Source of the DNA: Fibrobacter sp. UWB15
GTDB taxonomy: Bacteria; Fibrobacterota; Fibrobacteria; Fibrobacterales; Fibrobacteraceae
DNA length: 64,000 nucleotides
Assembly: GCF_900177705.1 (NCBI RefSeq)
Contig: NZ_FXBA01000005.1
Span: forward strand, 62,001 to 126,000
Reading direction: 5' to 3'
Positions 8,910 to 18,679 of the stretch are shown here, one piece after another. The first letter of the stretch is position 1, and every line of letters starts with the position of its first letter. Made by a program: the position numbers and the translations under genes. The notes beneath the pieces are model-generated. The model had not been told where the DNA came from. It did no database searches and saw only the letters and a program-made list of their open reading frames with translations.

Positions 8910-10183
8910 GGTTCGTCGGCGTCAATGATGACGCGCTTGACTTCGGCACCGAGCTTAGCCATTTTAGCTTCGAAGTCTTCGTAACCGCGGTCCAGGTGGT
9001 AGATGCGGCTGATCTTGGTTTCGCCTTCTGCGATTAACGCGGCGAGGACGAGTGCGGCAGATGCGCGCAGGTCGGAGCCCATGACGTCGGCGCCTTCGAG
9101 CGGGAGCCCGCCCTTGATGGTGGCGGTGTTGCCGCTGAGTGTAATGTTTGCACCCAGGCGTTCCATTTCGGCCACATGCTTGAAGCGGTCGTTATAGACG
9201 GTGTCTTGAATCACGCTGTTGCCCGGAACCGAGAGGAGCGTTGCCATGAGGGGCGCCTGCATGTCGGTGGGGTAGCCCGGGAAGGGGAGCGTCTGAATTG
9301 TAATCGGCTTGAGTTCTACGCCACGGGCGTCAACTTCGGCCCAGTCGGGGCCGACACTTACCTTGCAGTTCATGTCGCGGAAGGCATCGAGCGTCGAGGC
9401 GATGTGTTCGGGAATAATCTTGGTGACTTTCACGCGGCCACGCGTAATGGCGGCACCACAAAGGTAGGTGCCTGCTTCGATACGGTCGGGAATGGTGACG
9501 CCATTACCCGGGCGTAGAGCTTCTACGCCCTGCACCGTAAGGGTGCGCGTGCCGCGACCTTGAATCTTGGCGCCCATGCCGATGAGGTAATCGACGAGGT
9601 TATCGATTTCAGGTTCCAGGGCGGCGTTCTGCAACACGCTCGTGCCCTTGGCAAGTGTGGCGGCCATGAGTACGTTCACCGTGGCGCCCACGCTCGAAAT
9701 CGGGAAATGGAATGTACCGCCCGGTAGGCGCCCATCGCAGGTGGCTTCCACATAGCCGTGAGTCACGGTAATCTTGGCGCCCAAGGCTTCGAGGCCTTTC
9801 AGGTGCAAGTCCACAGGGCGCGGACCCCATGCGCAACCGCCCGGGAGAGACACGCGGCAGCGGCCAAAGCGTGCTACCAGAGGACCGAGCACATAGAAGC
9901 TTGCGCGCATGGTCTTCACGAGTTCGTAAGGGGCTTCCAGATGGTCGGCACCACGGGTGTCGATTCTTAAGGTGTGGGCTTCGCCACCGATGTGGCAACC
10001 AATCACGCGCAACACATCGGACATGGTCTTCATGTCTTTGAGGTGCGGGACGTTCGTGATTTCGGAGACGCCGTCGGCCAAGAGGGCTGCTGCCATTACG
10101 GCAAGGACTGCGTTCTTGGCGCCGGAAATTTCAACTTCGCCGTCGAGCGGCTTTTTAACCTGAGGTACAATAAACTGGTACAT
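8906..10183 (-). CDS. murA: UDP-N-acetylglucosamine 1-carboxyvinyltransferase MurA
   Basis: Cytosolic enzyme transferring enolpyruvate from PEP to UDP-GlcNAc, the first committed step of peptidoglycan synthesis and the fosfomycin target. The N-terminus has the family KNAxLxxxAAALL pattern. The catalytic Cys lies in LPGGCAWGPRPVDLHLKG and is conserved, so the enzyme should be fosfomycin-sensitive in principle. The 425-aa length is normal. The start is ATG 10183 (MYQFIVPQ), since in-frame codons further upstream run through a repeat and have no family similarity. Confidence 0.96.
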   Translation of the reverse strand: MYQFIVPQVKKPLDGEVEISGAKNAVLAVMAAALLADGVSEITNVPHLKDMKTMSDVLRVIGCHIGGEAHTLRIDTRGADHLEAPYELVKTMRASFYVLGPLVARFGRCRVSLPGGCAWGPRPVDLHLKGLEALGAKITVTHGYVEATCDGRLPGGTFHFPISSVGATVNVLMAATLAKGTSVLQNAALEPEIDNLVDYLIGMGAKIQGRGTRTLTVQGVEALRPGNGVTIPDRIEAGTYLCGAAITRGRVKVTKIIPEHIASTLDAFRDMNCKVSVGPDWAEVDARGVELKPITIQTLPFPGYPTDMQAPLMATLLSVPGNSVIQDTVYNDRFKHVAEMERLGANITLSGNTATIKGGLPLEGADVMGSDLRASAALVLAALIAEGETKISRIYHLDRGYEDFEAKMAKLGAEVKRVIIDADEP

Positions 10184-10326
10184 AATAAATTCAGAATTAT
10201 GAATTCGGATCTCGTAATTGTTTTCCGAGAAAAATATAGTAATTCTGAAATTTGCAATCTCAAGGAACGATATATAATGTGTGATGTGTAATGTGAAATG
10301 TCTAATCCCACATTTCACATCTCACA
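10184..10326. other. murA upstream region
   Basis: This 143-bp gap contains, on the minus strand, a TATATTTT box (10231-10238) that would start murA RNA near 10226. TTCAGAATT (10190-10198) and AATTCTGAA (10241-10249) form a 9-bp inverted repeat around it. The rest is occupied by the family B heptamer pair. Confidence 0.4.
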
Positions 10327-10328
10327 TT
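10283..10328. repeat. Heptameric repeat, family B inverted pair (locus 1)
   Basis: Left arm 10283-10301 and right arm 10310-10328 are complementary over 19 bp with three mismatches across an 8-nt loop. Each arm is made of 7-mers of the TTTCACA type. The right arm reaches the stop codon of the RDD gene (10327-10329). Confidence 0.8.
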
Positions 10329-11070
10329 ACTTCTTGAGCTTGTCATGTACAACCCTGGTGCGGGCGATGTGATCGTGGAGGGCACGGCGCTTGGGGTCAA
10401 TAAAGACAATCAGGTAGCCGATGCCGTAGAACATGAGCGTGCATTGCGTAATCAGGCTTGCGATAAAGCGGAGTGCGGCACTTACCCAGCTCATGGGTTC
10501 ACCGTGGGCGACTTCGACATGAATTTTCACGAGCATTTTGCCAGGGGTGGCCGACTTGATGGCTGTAAACGCGATAAAGTAAATGGCCTGTGCCACACCC
10601 CACATAATCAGGAACAGGTGCGTGCCGGGAACGTCAATCACCTTGTTCAAAGCCTCTTCGGAGGTGGGGTTGCTGATGTAGGCGTTCATGGCGTCGGCGA
10701 GGGCGTTCAGGTCAATCGCCTGAACGGCGCTCATGATCATCAGGATCAAGACGCCTGTTGCGGACAAAATAACGTTATCGATGAAGTAGGCGATGGCACG
10801 GACAAAGAATCCGGCGTAATGCTTACCCTTGTTGTGTTCAGCGATGATTGCTTCGAGGGCGGCCTTGATCTGTTCTTCTTCGGAGAGCGGAACTTCCTTG
10901 GATTCTTCGGTGTCTTTCCAGGCGACCCAGGCTTCCATGCCCGAATGCCACACTAAAGTTTCGTCTTTTATTGTGCCGTCTTTTACAAAGTCCCTGATTT
11001 CGTCGATATTAAAGGGACCCTTGCGTCGTTCACCGTCTGTTACGGTTTCATCTATGTAGTACCAAATCAT
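10327..11070 (-). CDS. GYF_2 plus RDD-family membrane protein
   Basis: Two-part protein of unknown function. An N-terminal GYF_2-like domain (~1-55, WYYIDE...GPFNIDEI and LVWHSGMEAWVAW) is followed by an RDD domain with about four membrane segments (~85-240: AGFFVRAIAYFIDN, then TPGKMLVKI and RRALHDHIARTRVV, the usual RDD landmarks). RDD proteins have been linked to transport, but no substrate is readable here. The start is ATG 11070 (MIWYYIDE). It diverges from rapA with only about 43 bp between starts, so the promoters must overlap the opposing gene ends. Confidence 0.8.
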   Translation of the reverse strand: MIWYYIDETVTDGERRKGPFNIDEIRDFVKDGTIKDETLVWHSGMEAWVAWKDTEESKEVPLSEEEQIKAALEAIIAEHNKGKHYAGFFVRAIAYFIDNVILSATGVLILMIMSAVQAIDLNALADAMNAYISNPTSEEALNKVIDVPGTHLFLIMWGVAQAIYFIAFTAIKSATPGKMLVKIHVEVAHGEPMSWVSAALRFIASLITQCTLMFYGIGYLIVFIDPKRRALHDHIARTRVVHDKLKK

Positions 11071-11113
11071 GATGAGCCATAATTTAGAAAAAAAGCTACA
11101 TTTTGGAGGTATG

Positions 11114-14095
11114 ATGAATTTCAAGATTGGCCAACGCTATGTAAGTCAATCGGAACCTACTCTCGGGCTTGGTATAGTCACCGAGGTGCAAGACCGTATT
11201 GTTAAGATTTCTTTCCCCGCTGTAAGTGATGTCCGTTGCTACCGTTCCATGGGTGCCCCTGTGGACCGCTTTGAACTTTCGGTGGGCGATACCGCCAAGA
11301 GCGAAAAGGGTATGTCTTTTACCGTGGAATCGGTGAAAGAGGTGGACGGCTTGTTAGTGTATACGGGTCGTGCCGGCAGACAGATGAAGGAATCTGAACT
11401 GAGCGGCAAGATTTCGATTGCGCGTCCTGCGGACTTGTTCAAGGCCCTCATGGAAAACCGCGTGTCGAACAGCGTGCAGTTCGGTCGCCGCGAATCGGCC
11501 ATGGAACTTTCTTGCAAGTGGATTTCGTCGCCGGTGCGTGGCATGATTGGACCGCGAACTTCGATGATTCCGCACCAGTATTACTTGTGCAGCCGCGCCT
11601 GCGACAGTTCTACGCTCCCGCGCTTGATGCTGTCCGACGAAGTTGGCCTCGGCAAGACGATTGAAGCCGGCATGATTTGGCATGCACTCAAGGCCCGCGG
11701 TCGCCTGACCCGTACGTTGATTATTGTGCCCGAAACGCTCAAGCACCAGTGGCTTGTGGAAATGAAGCGCCGCTTTAACCACTTGTTCACGCTGGTGGAT
11801 GAAGGCTACATCAAGGGCCTGTTCGTGAACGACGACGATGACCGCCCGAATCCGTTCACGATTGCAAACGATATTATTTGCTCCATCGACTTCTTGATCA
11901 AGCAGCCCGCGTTGATCGAAGACTTGCTCAAGACAACTTGGGACATGGTGATTATTGACGAAGCGCACCACCTGGTTTGCGAAGACGGATTCACGAGCCA
12001 CGAATACTTGCTTGCTAACGCCGTGATTCAGCGCTCGAAGGGTGTGCTGCTTTTGACGGGTACGCCGCTGCAGTTCCATCCGGAATCGCAGTTCAACCGC
12101 TTGAAGATGCTCGACCCCGTGCGCTTTGCGGACTACAACAGCTTTATCAAGGACCAGGACGCTTACCGCAAGCTGGTGAACGAACTTTCGAAGTTGCCGA
12201 CGGACCCCGGCCAGACCATGAGCTGGGACGACTTGAACGAATGCGTGCCGAAGAAGTCGATTATCCGCCCGTGGCTTGAACAGGAAAGCGCAAAGAGCAT
12301 GCCGGCCGACGAATGGATCCGCCGCATTGTAGATGCCGTGGGTACAGGTTCGGTGGTGTTCCGCAATACCCGTAAGGGCGTGGGCGGATTCCCGAAGCGC
12401 GTGCTCGACGAAATTCCGCTGGAGCCGAACAAGAATTACCGCGACATGGTGAACGTGGCTGCCGAAAACGATTTGGACATGTCCACCGACATTCAGGAAA
12501 ATGGCCTCTTGTGCACGAGCTATTCCGACGCCTGGGCGCTCGACGAACGCTACGTGTGGCTCAAGGGATTCTTGAAGGAACACGCTAATGATAAGGTGCT
12601 CCTGATTTGCGAATCGATTCAGGTGGTGCAGGCTCTTGAAACGCTCTTGAACGAATACATGGGCGAGGGTGCCTTCTCGATGTTCCATGAGAACATGACG
12701 ATTATGGCCCGCGACAAGGCCGCTGCAAACTTCAGTAAAGAAAACGGCGCGAACTTGTTGATTGCATCTGAAATCGGTTCCGAAGGCCGCAACTTCCAGT
12801 TTGCCCATCACCTGATTCTATTCGACTTGCCGCTCGATGCGGCCTTGGTGGAACAGCGTATTGGCCGCTTGGATCGTATCGGTCAGACCGAAAACATCAT
12901 TATTCACGTGCCGTATGTGAAGGGCTCCGGTCAGGAAGTCATGTTCCGCTGGTACCACAACGGCTTGAACGCCTTCGGCACTCCGATGATGAGCGGTGGC
13001 GAACTCTTCCTCAAGTACACCGACGAACTGATTGCCGCTTTGGCCGAACCGCAGGCATTGCTCCAGAACTTTGTGGACACGGTGATTCCGCAGGTCAAAA
13101 AGGACTGCGACACCATGCGCAAGAATATTGAAAAGGGCCGCGACCGCTTGCTGGAATTCAACTCCCGCAACCCGGCGAAGGCTAAAGAAATCACCGATGC
13201 CATCTTGAAGATTGACGCCGACAAGGATTTGGAAACGCTGGTGTTCTCGTCGCTGATGGACCGCGGTCTTGAAATCGAAAAGAGTAAGATCAAGGGCTGC
13301 TACATCATTAGCATGGGTACGCAGGTGGAATCGGGCTCGATTCCTGGTATGCCGGAAAGCGTTGGCATGGCGGGCGCCGGTGGCGGTGGCCGCGTGACGC
13401 AGGCTGTCGGAAACTTCGAAGAAAGTTCGGGCGGTGGCGATGAAGATGCTCGCTTCTGCGATACGTCTAGCTTGACTGTGACCTTTGACCGCAACGTGGC
13501 CATGGTGCACGACGAAGTGGACTTCGTGAGCTTGGAACACCCGCTTTCGCAGGGCGTGATTGACTTTGAAACCTCGCTCGACAATGGTGCCGTGGCATGC
13601 AACATCTGGCAGAATTCCGGAATGCGCGGCCTTGTGATGCAGTACAACTTTGCGGTGGACTTCTCGGTCTCCGAAGAATGGGGCGTATCTGACCTTGCGG
13701 GCCCGCGCTACATTAGCGTGCTCGTGAACCCGACGGGTGAAGACTTGACCGAAAAGGTGCCGGAACTAAAGAACGCAAACTTCAAGGATGTGCCTGTTCC
13801 GCAGGGGAACGCTGCCGTGAACATGACGCTCAAGTACTTTGGCAAAGAAGGCCTCGCCATTGCTCGCCGCATTGTGTCTGCCAAGGCAAAGGAAATTGCC
13901 GAGGTGGCAGCAGAAGCTGTCGAAGCCCGCGCCGAACAGGAATACCAGCGCATGAACCATTTGCTGAGCATGCGTGGCAAGGCGGGCAACAACGCCCAGC
14001 TGCAACAGCTCCGCAAGAACGCGCAGGAATGGAAAAAGATTATTTCAAACCCGCAGATTCGCCTAGACGCGATTAGATTGCTTGTTTGCCGTTAA
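11114..14095 (+). CDS. rapA: RNA polymerase-associated SWI2/SNF2 ATPase RapA
   Basis: Recycles stalled RNA polymerase by ATP-driven remodelling. The order is an N-terminal tandem Tudor-like part (~1-110), helicase domain 1 with Walker A DEVGLGKTIEAG and the IIDEAHH box, helicase domain 2 with SEGRNFQ and QRIGRLDRIGQ, then a RapA C-terminal domain. The ~993-aa length is close to E. coli RapA. A Gly-rich insertion (~755-780, GAGGGGR and SSGGGDEDAR) lies at the start of the C-terminal region. Start: GGAGG at 11105-11109 suits ATG 11114 better than ATG 11111; ATG 11069 would overlap the divergent RDD gene. Confidence 0.92.
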   Translation: MNFKIGQRYVSQSEPTLGLGIVTEVQDRIVKISFPAVSDVRCYRSMGAPVDRFELSVGDTAKSEKGMSFTVESVKEVDGLLVYTGRAGRQMKESELSGKISIARPADLFKALMENRVSNSVQFGRRESAMELSCKWISSPVRGMIGPRTSMIPHQYYLCSRACDSSTLPRLMLSDEVGLGKTIEAGMIWHALKARGRLTRTLIIVPETLKHQWLVEMKRRFNHLFTLVDEGYIKGLFVNDDDDRPNPFTIANDIICSIDFLIKQPALIEDLLKTTWDMVIIDEAHHLVCEDGFTSHEYLLANAVIQRSKGVLLLTGTPLQFHPESQFNRLKMLDPVRFADYNSFIKDQDAYRKLVNELSKLPTDPGQTMSWDDLNECVPKKSIIRPWLEQESAKSMPADEWIRRIVDAVGTGSVVFRNTRKGVGGFPKRVLDEIPLEPNKNYRDMVNVAAENDLDMSTDIQENGLLCTSYSDAWALDERYVWLKGFLKEHANDKVLLICESIQVVQALETLLNEYMGEGAFSMFHENMTIMARDKAAANFSKENGANLLIASEIGSEGRNFQFAHHLILFDLPLDAALVEQRIGRLDRIGQTENIIIHVPYVKGSGQEVMFRWYHNGLNAFGTPMMSGGELFLKYTDELIAALAEPQALLQNFVDTVIPQVKKDCDTMRKNIEKGRDRLLEFNSRNPAKAKEITDAILKIDADKDLETLVFSSLMDRGLEIEKSKIKGCYIISMGTQVESGSIPGMPESVGMAGAGGGGRVTQAVGNFEESSGGGDEDARFCDTSSLTVTFDRNVAMVHDEVDFVSLEHPLSQGVIDFETSLDNGAVACNIWQNSGMRGLVMQYNFAVDFSVSEEWGVSDLAGPRYISVLVNPTGEDLTEKVPELKNANFKDVPVPQGNAAVNMTLKYFGKEGLAIARRIVSAKAKEIAEVAAEAVEARAEQEYQRMNHLLSMRGKAGNNAQLQQLRKNAQEWKKIISNPQIRLDAIRLLVCR

Positions 14096-14110
14096 CCACT
14101 GTCTACTACA
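14096..14110. repeat. Family A heptamer remnant (locus 2)
   Basis: ACCAC, TGTCTAC and TAC sit between the rapA stop and the proB start (14112). It is a short copy of the same 7-mer repeat. Confidence 0.5.
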
Positions 14111-14111
14111 T

Positions 14112-15251
14112 ATGAGTGAATTAAGAAAGAATATTCTCGATGAATCCCGCCGTATTGTCGTAAAGATCGGGTCCCGTATTTTGGTCGACTCCGAAAAGGG
14201 CGGCGTTCGCACCCGTTATATCCAGAAACTTGCAGATTCCGTTGCTCGCCTCATGGAAGCGGGCAAGGAAGTTGTGATTGTCACAAGCGGTGCCGTGGGA
14301 ACAGGCATGAGCCAGCTGGGCTACAAGGAAAAGCCGACGGTGCTTGCCGAAAAGCAGGCCTGCGCTGCTGTGGGCCAGATTGACCTCATGTACGCCTACC
14401 GCGAAATGTTCCGTTGGATGCAGCTTTCGGTGGGCCAGATTCTTTTGTCTGCCGAAGACTTCCGCGACCGCAACCGCTACAAGAATTTGCAGAACACCAT
14501 CAAGGCGATGCTTGCTCGTAAGATTGTTCCGATTATCAATGAAAACGACTCGCTGGCTGTTGCCGAAATCAAGGTGGGCGATAACGATAAGCTTTCGAGC
14601 GATGTGGCGCTGTTCCTTGATGCCGACTTGCTTTTGATTTTCACGGACGAAGACGGACTCTTCGATGATAATCCGAAGAAAAATCCGAATGCCCGTTTGC
14701 TCCGCTTTGTGCCGGAAATTACGCCTGCCGTTTTGGCCCTTGCGGGTAAGCCCGGTGAAACGGGTTCTGCCGTGAGTACCGGCGGTATGCGCAGCAAGCT
14801 CGAAGCGATCCGTAACGTGACCAAGAGTGGTTGCAACGCGTTCCTCGCGAGCGGCATGAAGGTATTGCCGCACCAGGTGATTTTTGAAAATGCCGAAGGC
14901 ACGCTCTTTGTGGGCTCCAAGAAAAAGCTCAATAGCCGTCAGCGTTGGCTCAGCTTCGTAACGACTCCGCGCGGGGCCGTGGTGGTGGACGAAGGCGGCG
15001 TGAAGGCTTTGCGCGAAAAGCATTCTAGCCTGCTCCCCGTGGGCGTATGCGCCGTCAAGAAGCACTTTGACAAGGGCGACCTGATTGAAGTCTTGAGCGA
15101 GACCGGCGAGCCGGTGGCACGCGGTGTCGCGAAGTTCGACAGCGAAACCTTGAAACTTGTGCTTCACAAGAAGACGGCCCAGGTTCACGAACTCTTGGGC
15201 AAGGATGTCGCCGACGAACTGATTCACAAGAATGACTTGGTTGTGTTCTAG
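14112..15251 (+). CDS. proB: Glutamate 5-kinase ProB with PUA domain
   Basis: Phosphorylates glutamate at the gamma carboxyl, the first step of proline synthesis. The amino-acid kinase domain (~1-260) begins RRIVVKIGSRIL and contains TSGAVGTGM, INENDSLAV and the GTGG-type loop STGGMRSKLEA. A C-terminal PUA domain (~275-370) follows. The 379-aa length matches the family form with PUA. Start ATG 14112 is chosen because the upstream in-frame codons overlap rapA and a repeat. No proA is seen next to it. Confidence 0.95.
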   Translation: MSELRKNILDESRRIVVKIGSRILVDSEKGGVRTRYIQKLADSVARLMEAGKEVVIVTSGAVGTGMSQLGYKEKPTVLAEKQACAAVGQIDLMYAYREMFRWMQLSVGQILLSAEDFRDRNRYKNLQNTIKAMLARKIVPIINENDSLAVAEIKVGDNDKLSSDVALFLDADLLLIFTDEDGLFDDNPKKNPNARLLRFVPEITPAVLALAGKPGETGSAVSTGGMRSKLEAIRNVTKSGCNAFLASGMKVLPHQVIFENAEGTLFVGSKKKLNSRQRWLSFVTTPRGAVVVDEGGVKALREKHSSLLPVGVCAVKKHFDKGDLIEVLSETGEPVARGVAKFDSETLKLVLHKKTAQVHELLGKDVADELIHKNDLVVF

Positions 15252-15258
15252 CTTAGAA

Positions 15259-15286
15259 TGTCATCCCGGCCCCCGAGCCGGGATCT
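15259..15286 (+). repeat. TGTCATYC...GRATCT palindromic element, copy 1
   Basis: Ends are TGTCATCC and GGATCT. The interior stem ATCCCGGC (15263-15270) pairs perfectly with GCCGGGAT (15277-15284). It lies between proB and scpB. Confidence 0.85.
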
Positions 15287-15328
15287 ATTGGTAGATCTTG
15301 AACTGAAAATTTGTATCTTGGTAAGCGT

Positions 15329-16036
15329 ATGGAAGAAAATCAGAATTTGGACGATTTGGCCGAAGAATCGGCGGAACTCCCGAAAGTCGAGAGCCAAGAG
15401 GATTTGGCCCGCATTATCCAGGCGCTGGTGTTTGCGTCTCCTGACATTGTGACGCTCAAGAAGCTGCGTGAAATTCTGGGTGATTTTCTGGATGCGCGCT
15501 TGGTGTCCGATGCTTTGATTGCGGCGAACGATTCGCTGAACAAGATTAATTCCCCGTTCGAAATCGTGGAACAGGCGGGCGGTTACCGTTTCCGCACGCG
15601 TGCGAAGTATTACCCGTGGGTGCGCAAACTGTTCCCCGAAGCAAACGCCCGTAGGCTTAGCCAGGCGGCGCTTGAAACTTTGGCGGTCATCGCTTACCAG
15701 CAGCCGATTACCAAGGCTGCCATTGAACAGGTGCGTGGCGTGTCGTCGGTCGATGGCCCGATTCGTAACTTGCTTGACAAGGGCTTTATTGCGCTGGGTA
15801 GCCGTGCCGATACGGTGGGTAACCCCTATACCTACGTGACGACGCAGGAATTCATGAAGTATTTTGGCATCAACCGCATTCCTGAAGACCTGCCGCGACT
15901 CCGCGAATTCAGTGAACTTCTGGAAGCGGGTGCTTTGGTGCCGCAGTACGCGAAACCCGAATCGGTGAGCCCCGAAGAACCCAAGCAACCCGAAGAAAAT
16001 CCGGACCAGGTTGAATTGTCGATGGGAGATGCCTAA
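15329..16036 (+). CDS. scpB: Segregation and condensation protein ScpB
   Basis: Kleisin-binding subunit of the SMC-ScpAB condensin complex. It contains two winged-helix domains (~25-95 and ~105-190), with family landmarks LARIIQALVFASPD, LSQAALETLAVIAYQQPIT and IRNLLDKGFI. The acidic C-terminal tail (~205-235) is probably disordered. Start ATG 15329 is preferred over TTG 15311. The stop overlaps the mutS start (TAATG). scpA is not adjacent, which is unusual since the two are often paired. Confidence 0.93.
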   Translation: MEENQNLDDLAEESAELPKVESQEDLARIIQALVFASPDIVTLKKLREILGDFLDARLVSDALIAANDSLNKINSPFEIVEQAGGYRFRTRAKYYPWVRKLFPEANARRLSQAALETLAVIAYQQPITKAAIEQVRGVSSVDGPIRNLLDKGFIALGSRADTVGNPYTYVTTQEFMKYFGINRIPEDLPRLREFSELLEAGALVPQYAKPESVSPEEPKQPEENPDQVELSMGDA

Positions 16037-18648
16037 TGGCTGTGACCCCGTTAATGCAGCAGTATTACGAGATCAAGAAACAGAATCCCGGCTGCATCTT
16101 GTTTTTTAGAATGGGCGACTTCTTCGAACTTTTCGAAGACGATGCTGTAGTTGCCTCCAAAATTTTAGGACTTACGCTCACGAGCCGCAATAACGGTGCC
16201 TCGGGAGCAACGCCCCTGTGCGGGTTCCCGCACCATGCCGCGGACCGCTACGTGCCCAAGATGGTGGCGGCGGGTTACCGCATCGCCATTTGCGAACAGG
16301 TGGAAGACCCGAAACTCGCCAAGGGAATCGTCAAGCGCGACATTGTAGAAATCATCAGTGCCGGCACCGCGATGGACGAATCGAACCTGAATGCGAAAGA
16401 GGCGAATTACCTTTGCGCCTTCATTCCCGAAAAGGACTCGGTCTCGTTTGCGATTGCCGACGTGACGACCGGCTACTTGGCCGCTTGCAAGAGTTCGGTG
16501 CAGGCGTTCGAATGTGAATTCTGCCGCCGTATGCCGAAAGAAGTCGTAGTGCCCGAAGGAACTGTGATTCCTAGCGGAGTGATGGACTTGATCCGCTCCG
16601 AAAACATTTTGGTGACGGAGCTTCCGGCATTCCTGTTCGGCGAAGATTCCGCGAAGGATGTGCTGTTTACGCATTTTAAGGTCGAGGCTTTGGACGGTCT
16701 TGGCTTGGATGGGCGAGTGGTCGAAACGCAGGTGACGGGAGCGCTTCTTCAGTACCTGATGGATCAGAAGAAGTCCGAACTTTCGCATTTTACGACGCTC
16801 GAGATTCTGAATCTCGACGACTACATGACGCTTGATCCGAGTACGTTGCGTAACTTGGAACTGGTGCGTCCGCTGAATGCCGACGACATCAGCAGCACGC
16901 TCTGCTACGTGCTCGACTTTACGGTGACCGCGATGGGCGGGCGCAACTTGAAGGAATGGGTGAGTCACCCGTTGATTTCGGTGGACCGCATCAGGGAACG
17001 CGAAGAAGCCGTCGAAGAACTTGTCAATAATCCGGTCGCTCTTGACGAACTGAAGGAATCGCTGACTTCGATTCTCGATATGGAACGCCTGATGGGCCGT
17101 GTGGGTTCTGGCCGCGCGAATGCCCGCGACTTGGCGGGCATGGGCCGTTCGCTTTCGCAGGCATCCAAGGTGGCTGATGTTCTGGAAGGCTTGAATTCGC
17201 CGATTTTTGAACCGATGCGAGCGGCCCTCATTGCCGCCCGAGGCCGTGGCGAAGAACTCCTCTCGCAATTTAATGATGACTTGCCGCTGACCGTGCGCGA
17301 GGGCGGCATGATTCGCGCGGGTGCAAACGCAGAACTCGACGCGATGAACGAAGACATCAAGGAACGCCGCGAATGGATTGCCTCCTTGGAAGTCCGCGAG
17401 CGTGAACGCCTCGGCATCCCGAGCCTGAAGGTCGGTTACAACCGCGTTTTCGGTTACTACATCGAAATTACCAAGGCGCAGATGGCGAAGGCCACGAGTC
17501 CGATTCCTGACGAATACATCCGCAAGCAGACGACGGTGAATGGAGAACGCTACATTACGCCCGAGATGAAGGAATGCGAATCCATCATCAGTAATGCCGA
17601 AGTCAACATTCATGCGCTCGAATACAAGATTTTCTGCGAACTGCGCGAACGCGTGAACAGCTGGCGTGCCGAACTGCAAGAAATCGCAAATGCGATTGCC
17701 CATGTCGATACGCTTTACAGCTTTGCCCGCGCCGCACGCAAGTACAATTACGTTTGCCCCGAAGTCTTCGAAGGCTCGGGCATCGAAATCAAGGGCGGTT
17801 TCCATCCGGTGATTGTCGCGGTGAATTCCGACCTCGACTTTATCCCGAACGATGTGAATCTATCGCCTGAAGCCACGCGCCTCATGCTCATTACAGGCCC
17901 GAACATGGCCGGTAAATCGACTTACCTGCGCCAGACAGGGCTCATTGTACTTATGGCGCAAATCGGCTGCTTTGTGCCTGCCGAAAGTGCCCGCATCGGC
18001 GTGGTGGACCGCATCTTTACCCGCGTGGGTGCCAGCGACCGCCTGAGCCGCGGCCTTTCGACCTTCATGGTGGAAATGATCGAAACCGCAAACATCTTGC
18101 GCAATGCGACTTCGCACAGCCTGGTGCTTCTCGACGAAATCGGTCGCGGAACCAGTACCTTTGATGGCCTCTCGATTGCATGGGCGATTGTAGAAACGCT
18201 GCACGACGAACCGGCCCGCGCCGCCATCACGCTGTTTGCAACGCACTACCACGAACTCACGGGCCTTGTCGAAAGCCTTGAACACGCTGGCAATTTCCAG
18301 GTGGGCGTCCAGGAAAAGGGCGACAAGCTGATTTTCTTGCACAAGATTTTGGAAGGCGCTTGCGACTCCAGCTACGGCATTCACGTGGCCGAAATGGCGG
18401 GCCTCCCGAATAACGTGCTTCGCCGCGCCCGCAAGATTCTTTTGCGCCTCGAAAAGCAGAAGATTGACCCGAGCGATGGCGCGACCCACAAGAAGCTCAT
18501 GGAAAAGCCGCAGGTCGACCTGTTCGCTCCCCCTGACGAATCCACGCAGCTCCTTAAAGAAGAAATCCGCCGCTTGAAACCCGAAGAAATGACACCGATG
18601 CAGGCGCTCCAATGCCTGATGGACCTGAAGGAGCATTATGGAAAATGA
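16036..18648 (+). CDS. mutS: DNA mismatch repair protein MutS
   Basis: Recognises mismatches and hands them to MutL. The mismatch-binding N-terminal motif FRMGDFFELF (the Phe-x-Glu signature) is at ~23-32. Connector, lever and clamp domains follow, then the ATPase with Walker A GPNMAGKSTYLRQ (~618), LLDEIGRGTSTFDG and the FATHYHEL switch. The 870-aa length is typical for MutS1. The coupled TAATG junction with scpB suggests one transcript. Confidence 0.97.
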   Translation: MAVTPLMQQYYEIKKQNPGCILFFRMGDFFELFEDDAVVASKILGLTLTSRNNGASGATPLCGFPHHAADRYVPKMVAAGYRIAICEQVEDPKLAKGIVKRDIVEIISAGTAMDESNLNAKEANYLCAFIPEKDSVSFAIADVTTGYLAACKSSVQAFECEFCRRMPKEVVVPEGTVIPSGVMDLIRSENILVTELPAFLFGEDSAKDVLFTHFKVEALDGLGLDGRVVETQVTGALLQYLMDQKKSELSHFTTLEILNLDDYMTLDPSTLRNLELVRPLNADDISSTLCYVLDFTVTAMGGRNLKEWVSHPLISVDRIREREEAVEELVNNPVALDELKESLTSILDMERLMGRVGSGRANARDLAGMGRSLSQASKVADVLEGLNSPIFEPMRAALIAARGRGEELLSQFNDDLPLTVREGGMIRAGANAELDAMNEDIKERREWIASLEVRERERLGIPSLKVGYNRVFGYYIEITKAQMAKATSPIPDEYIRKQTTVNGERYITPEMKECESIISNAEVNIHALEYKIFCELRERVNSWRAELQEIANAIAHVDTLYSFARAARKYNYVCPEVFEGSGIEIKGGFHPVIVAVNSDLDFIPNDVNLSPEATRLMLITGPNMAGKSTYLRQTGLIVLMAQIGCFVPAESARIGVVDRIFTRVGASDRLSRGLSTFMVEMIETANILRNATSHSLVLLDEIGRGTSTFDGLSIAWAIVETLHDEPARAAITLFATHYHELTGLVESLEHAGNFQVGVQEKGDKLIFLHKILEGACDSSYGIHVAEMAGLPNNVLRRARKILLRLEKQKIDPSDGATHKKLMEKPQVDLFAPPDESTQLLKEEIRRLKPEEMTPMQALQCLMDLKEHYGK

Positions 18649-18679
18649 CACGTTGTGTCATCACAATGCACAACGTGTC
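18647..18679 (+). terminator. Perfect 11-bp hairpin at the mutS stop
   Basis: GACACGTTGTG (18647-18657) pairs with CACAACGTGTC (18669-18679) across an 11-nt loop. There is no T tract, so it may be a weak terminator or RNA stabiliser. It abuts palindromic element copy 2. Confidence 0.45.

Noticed and set aside
11069-11113. ATG 11069 as the rapA start
   Set aside because: It overlaps the start of the divergent RDD gene, adds non-family residues and lacks a ribosome-binding site, whereas GGAGG sits before 11114.
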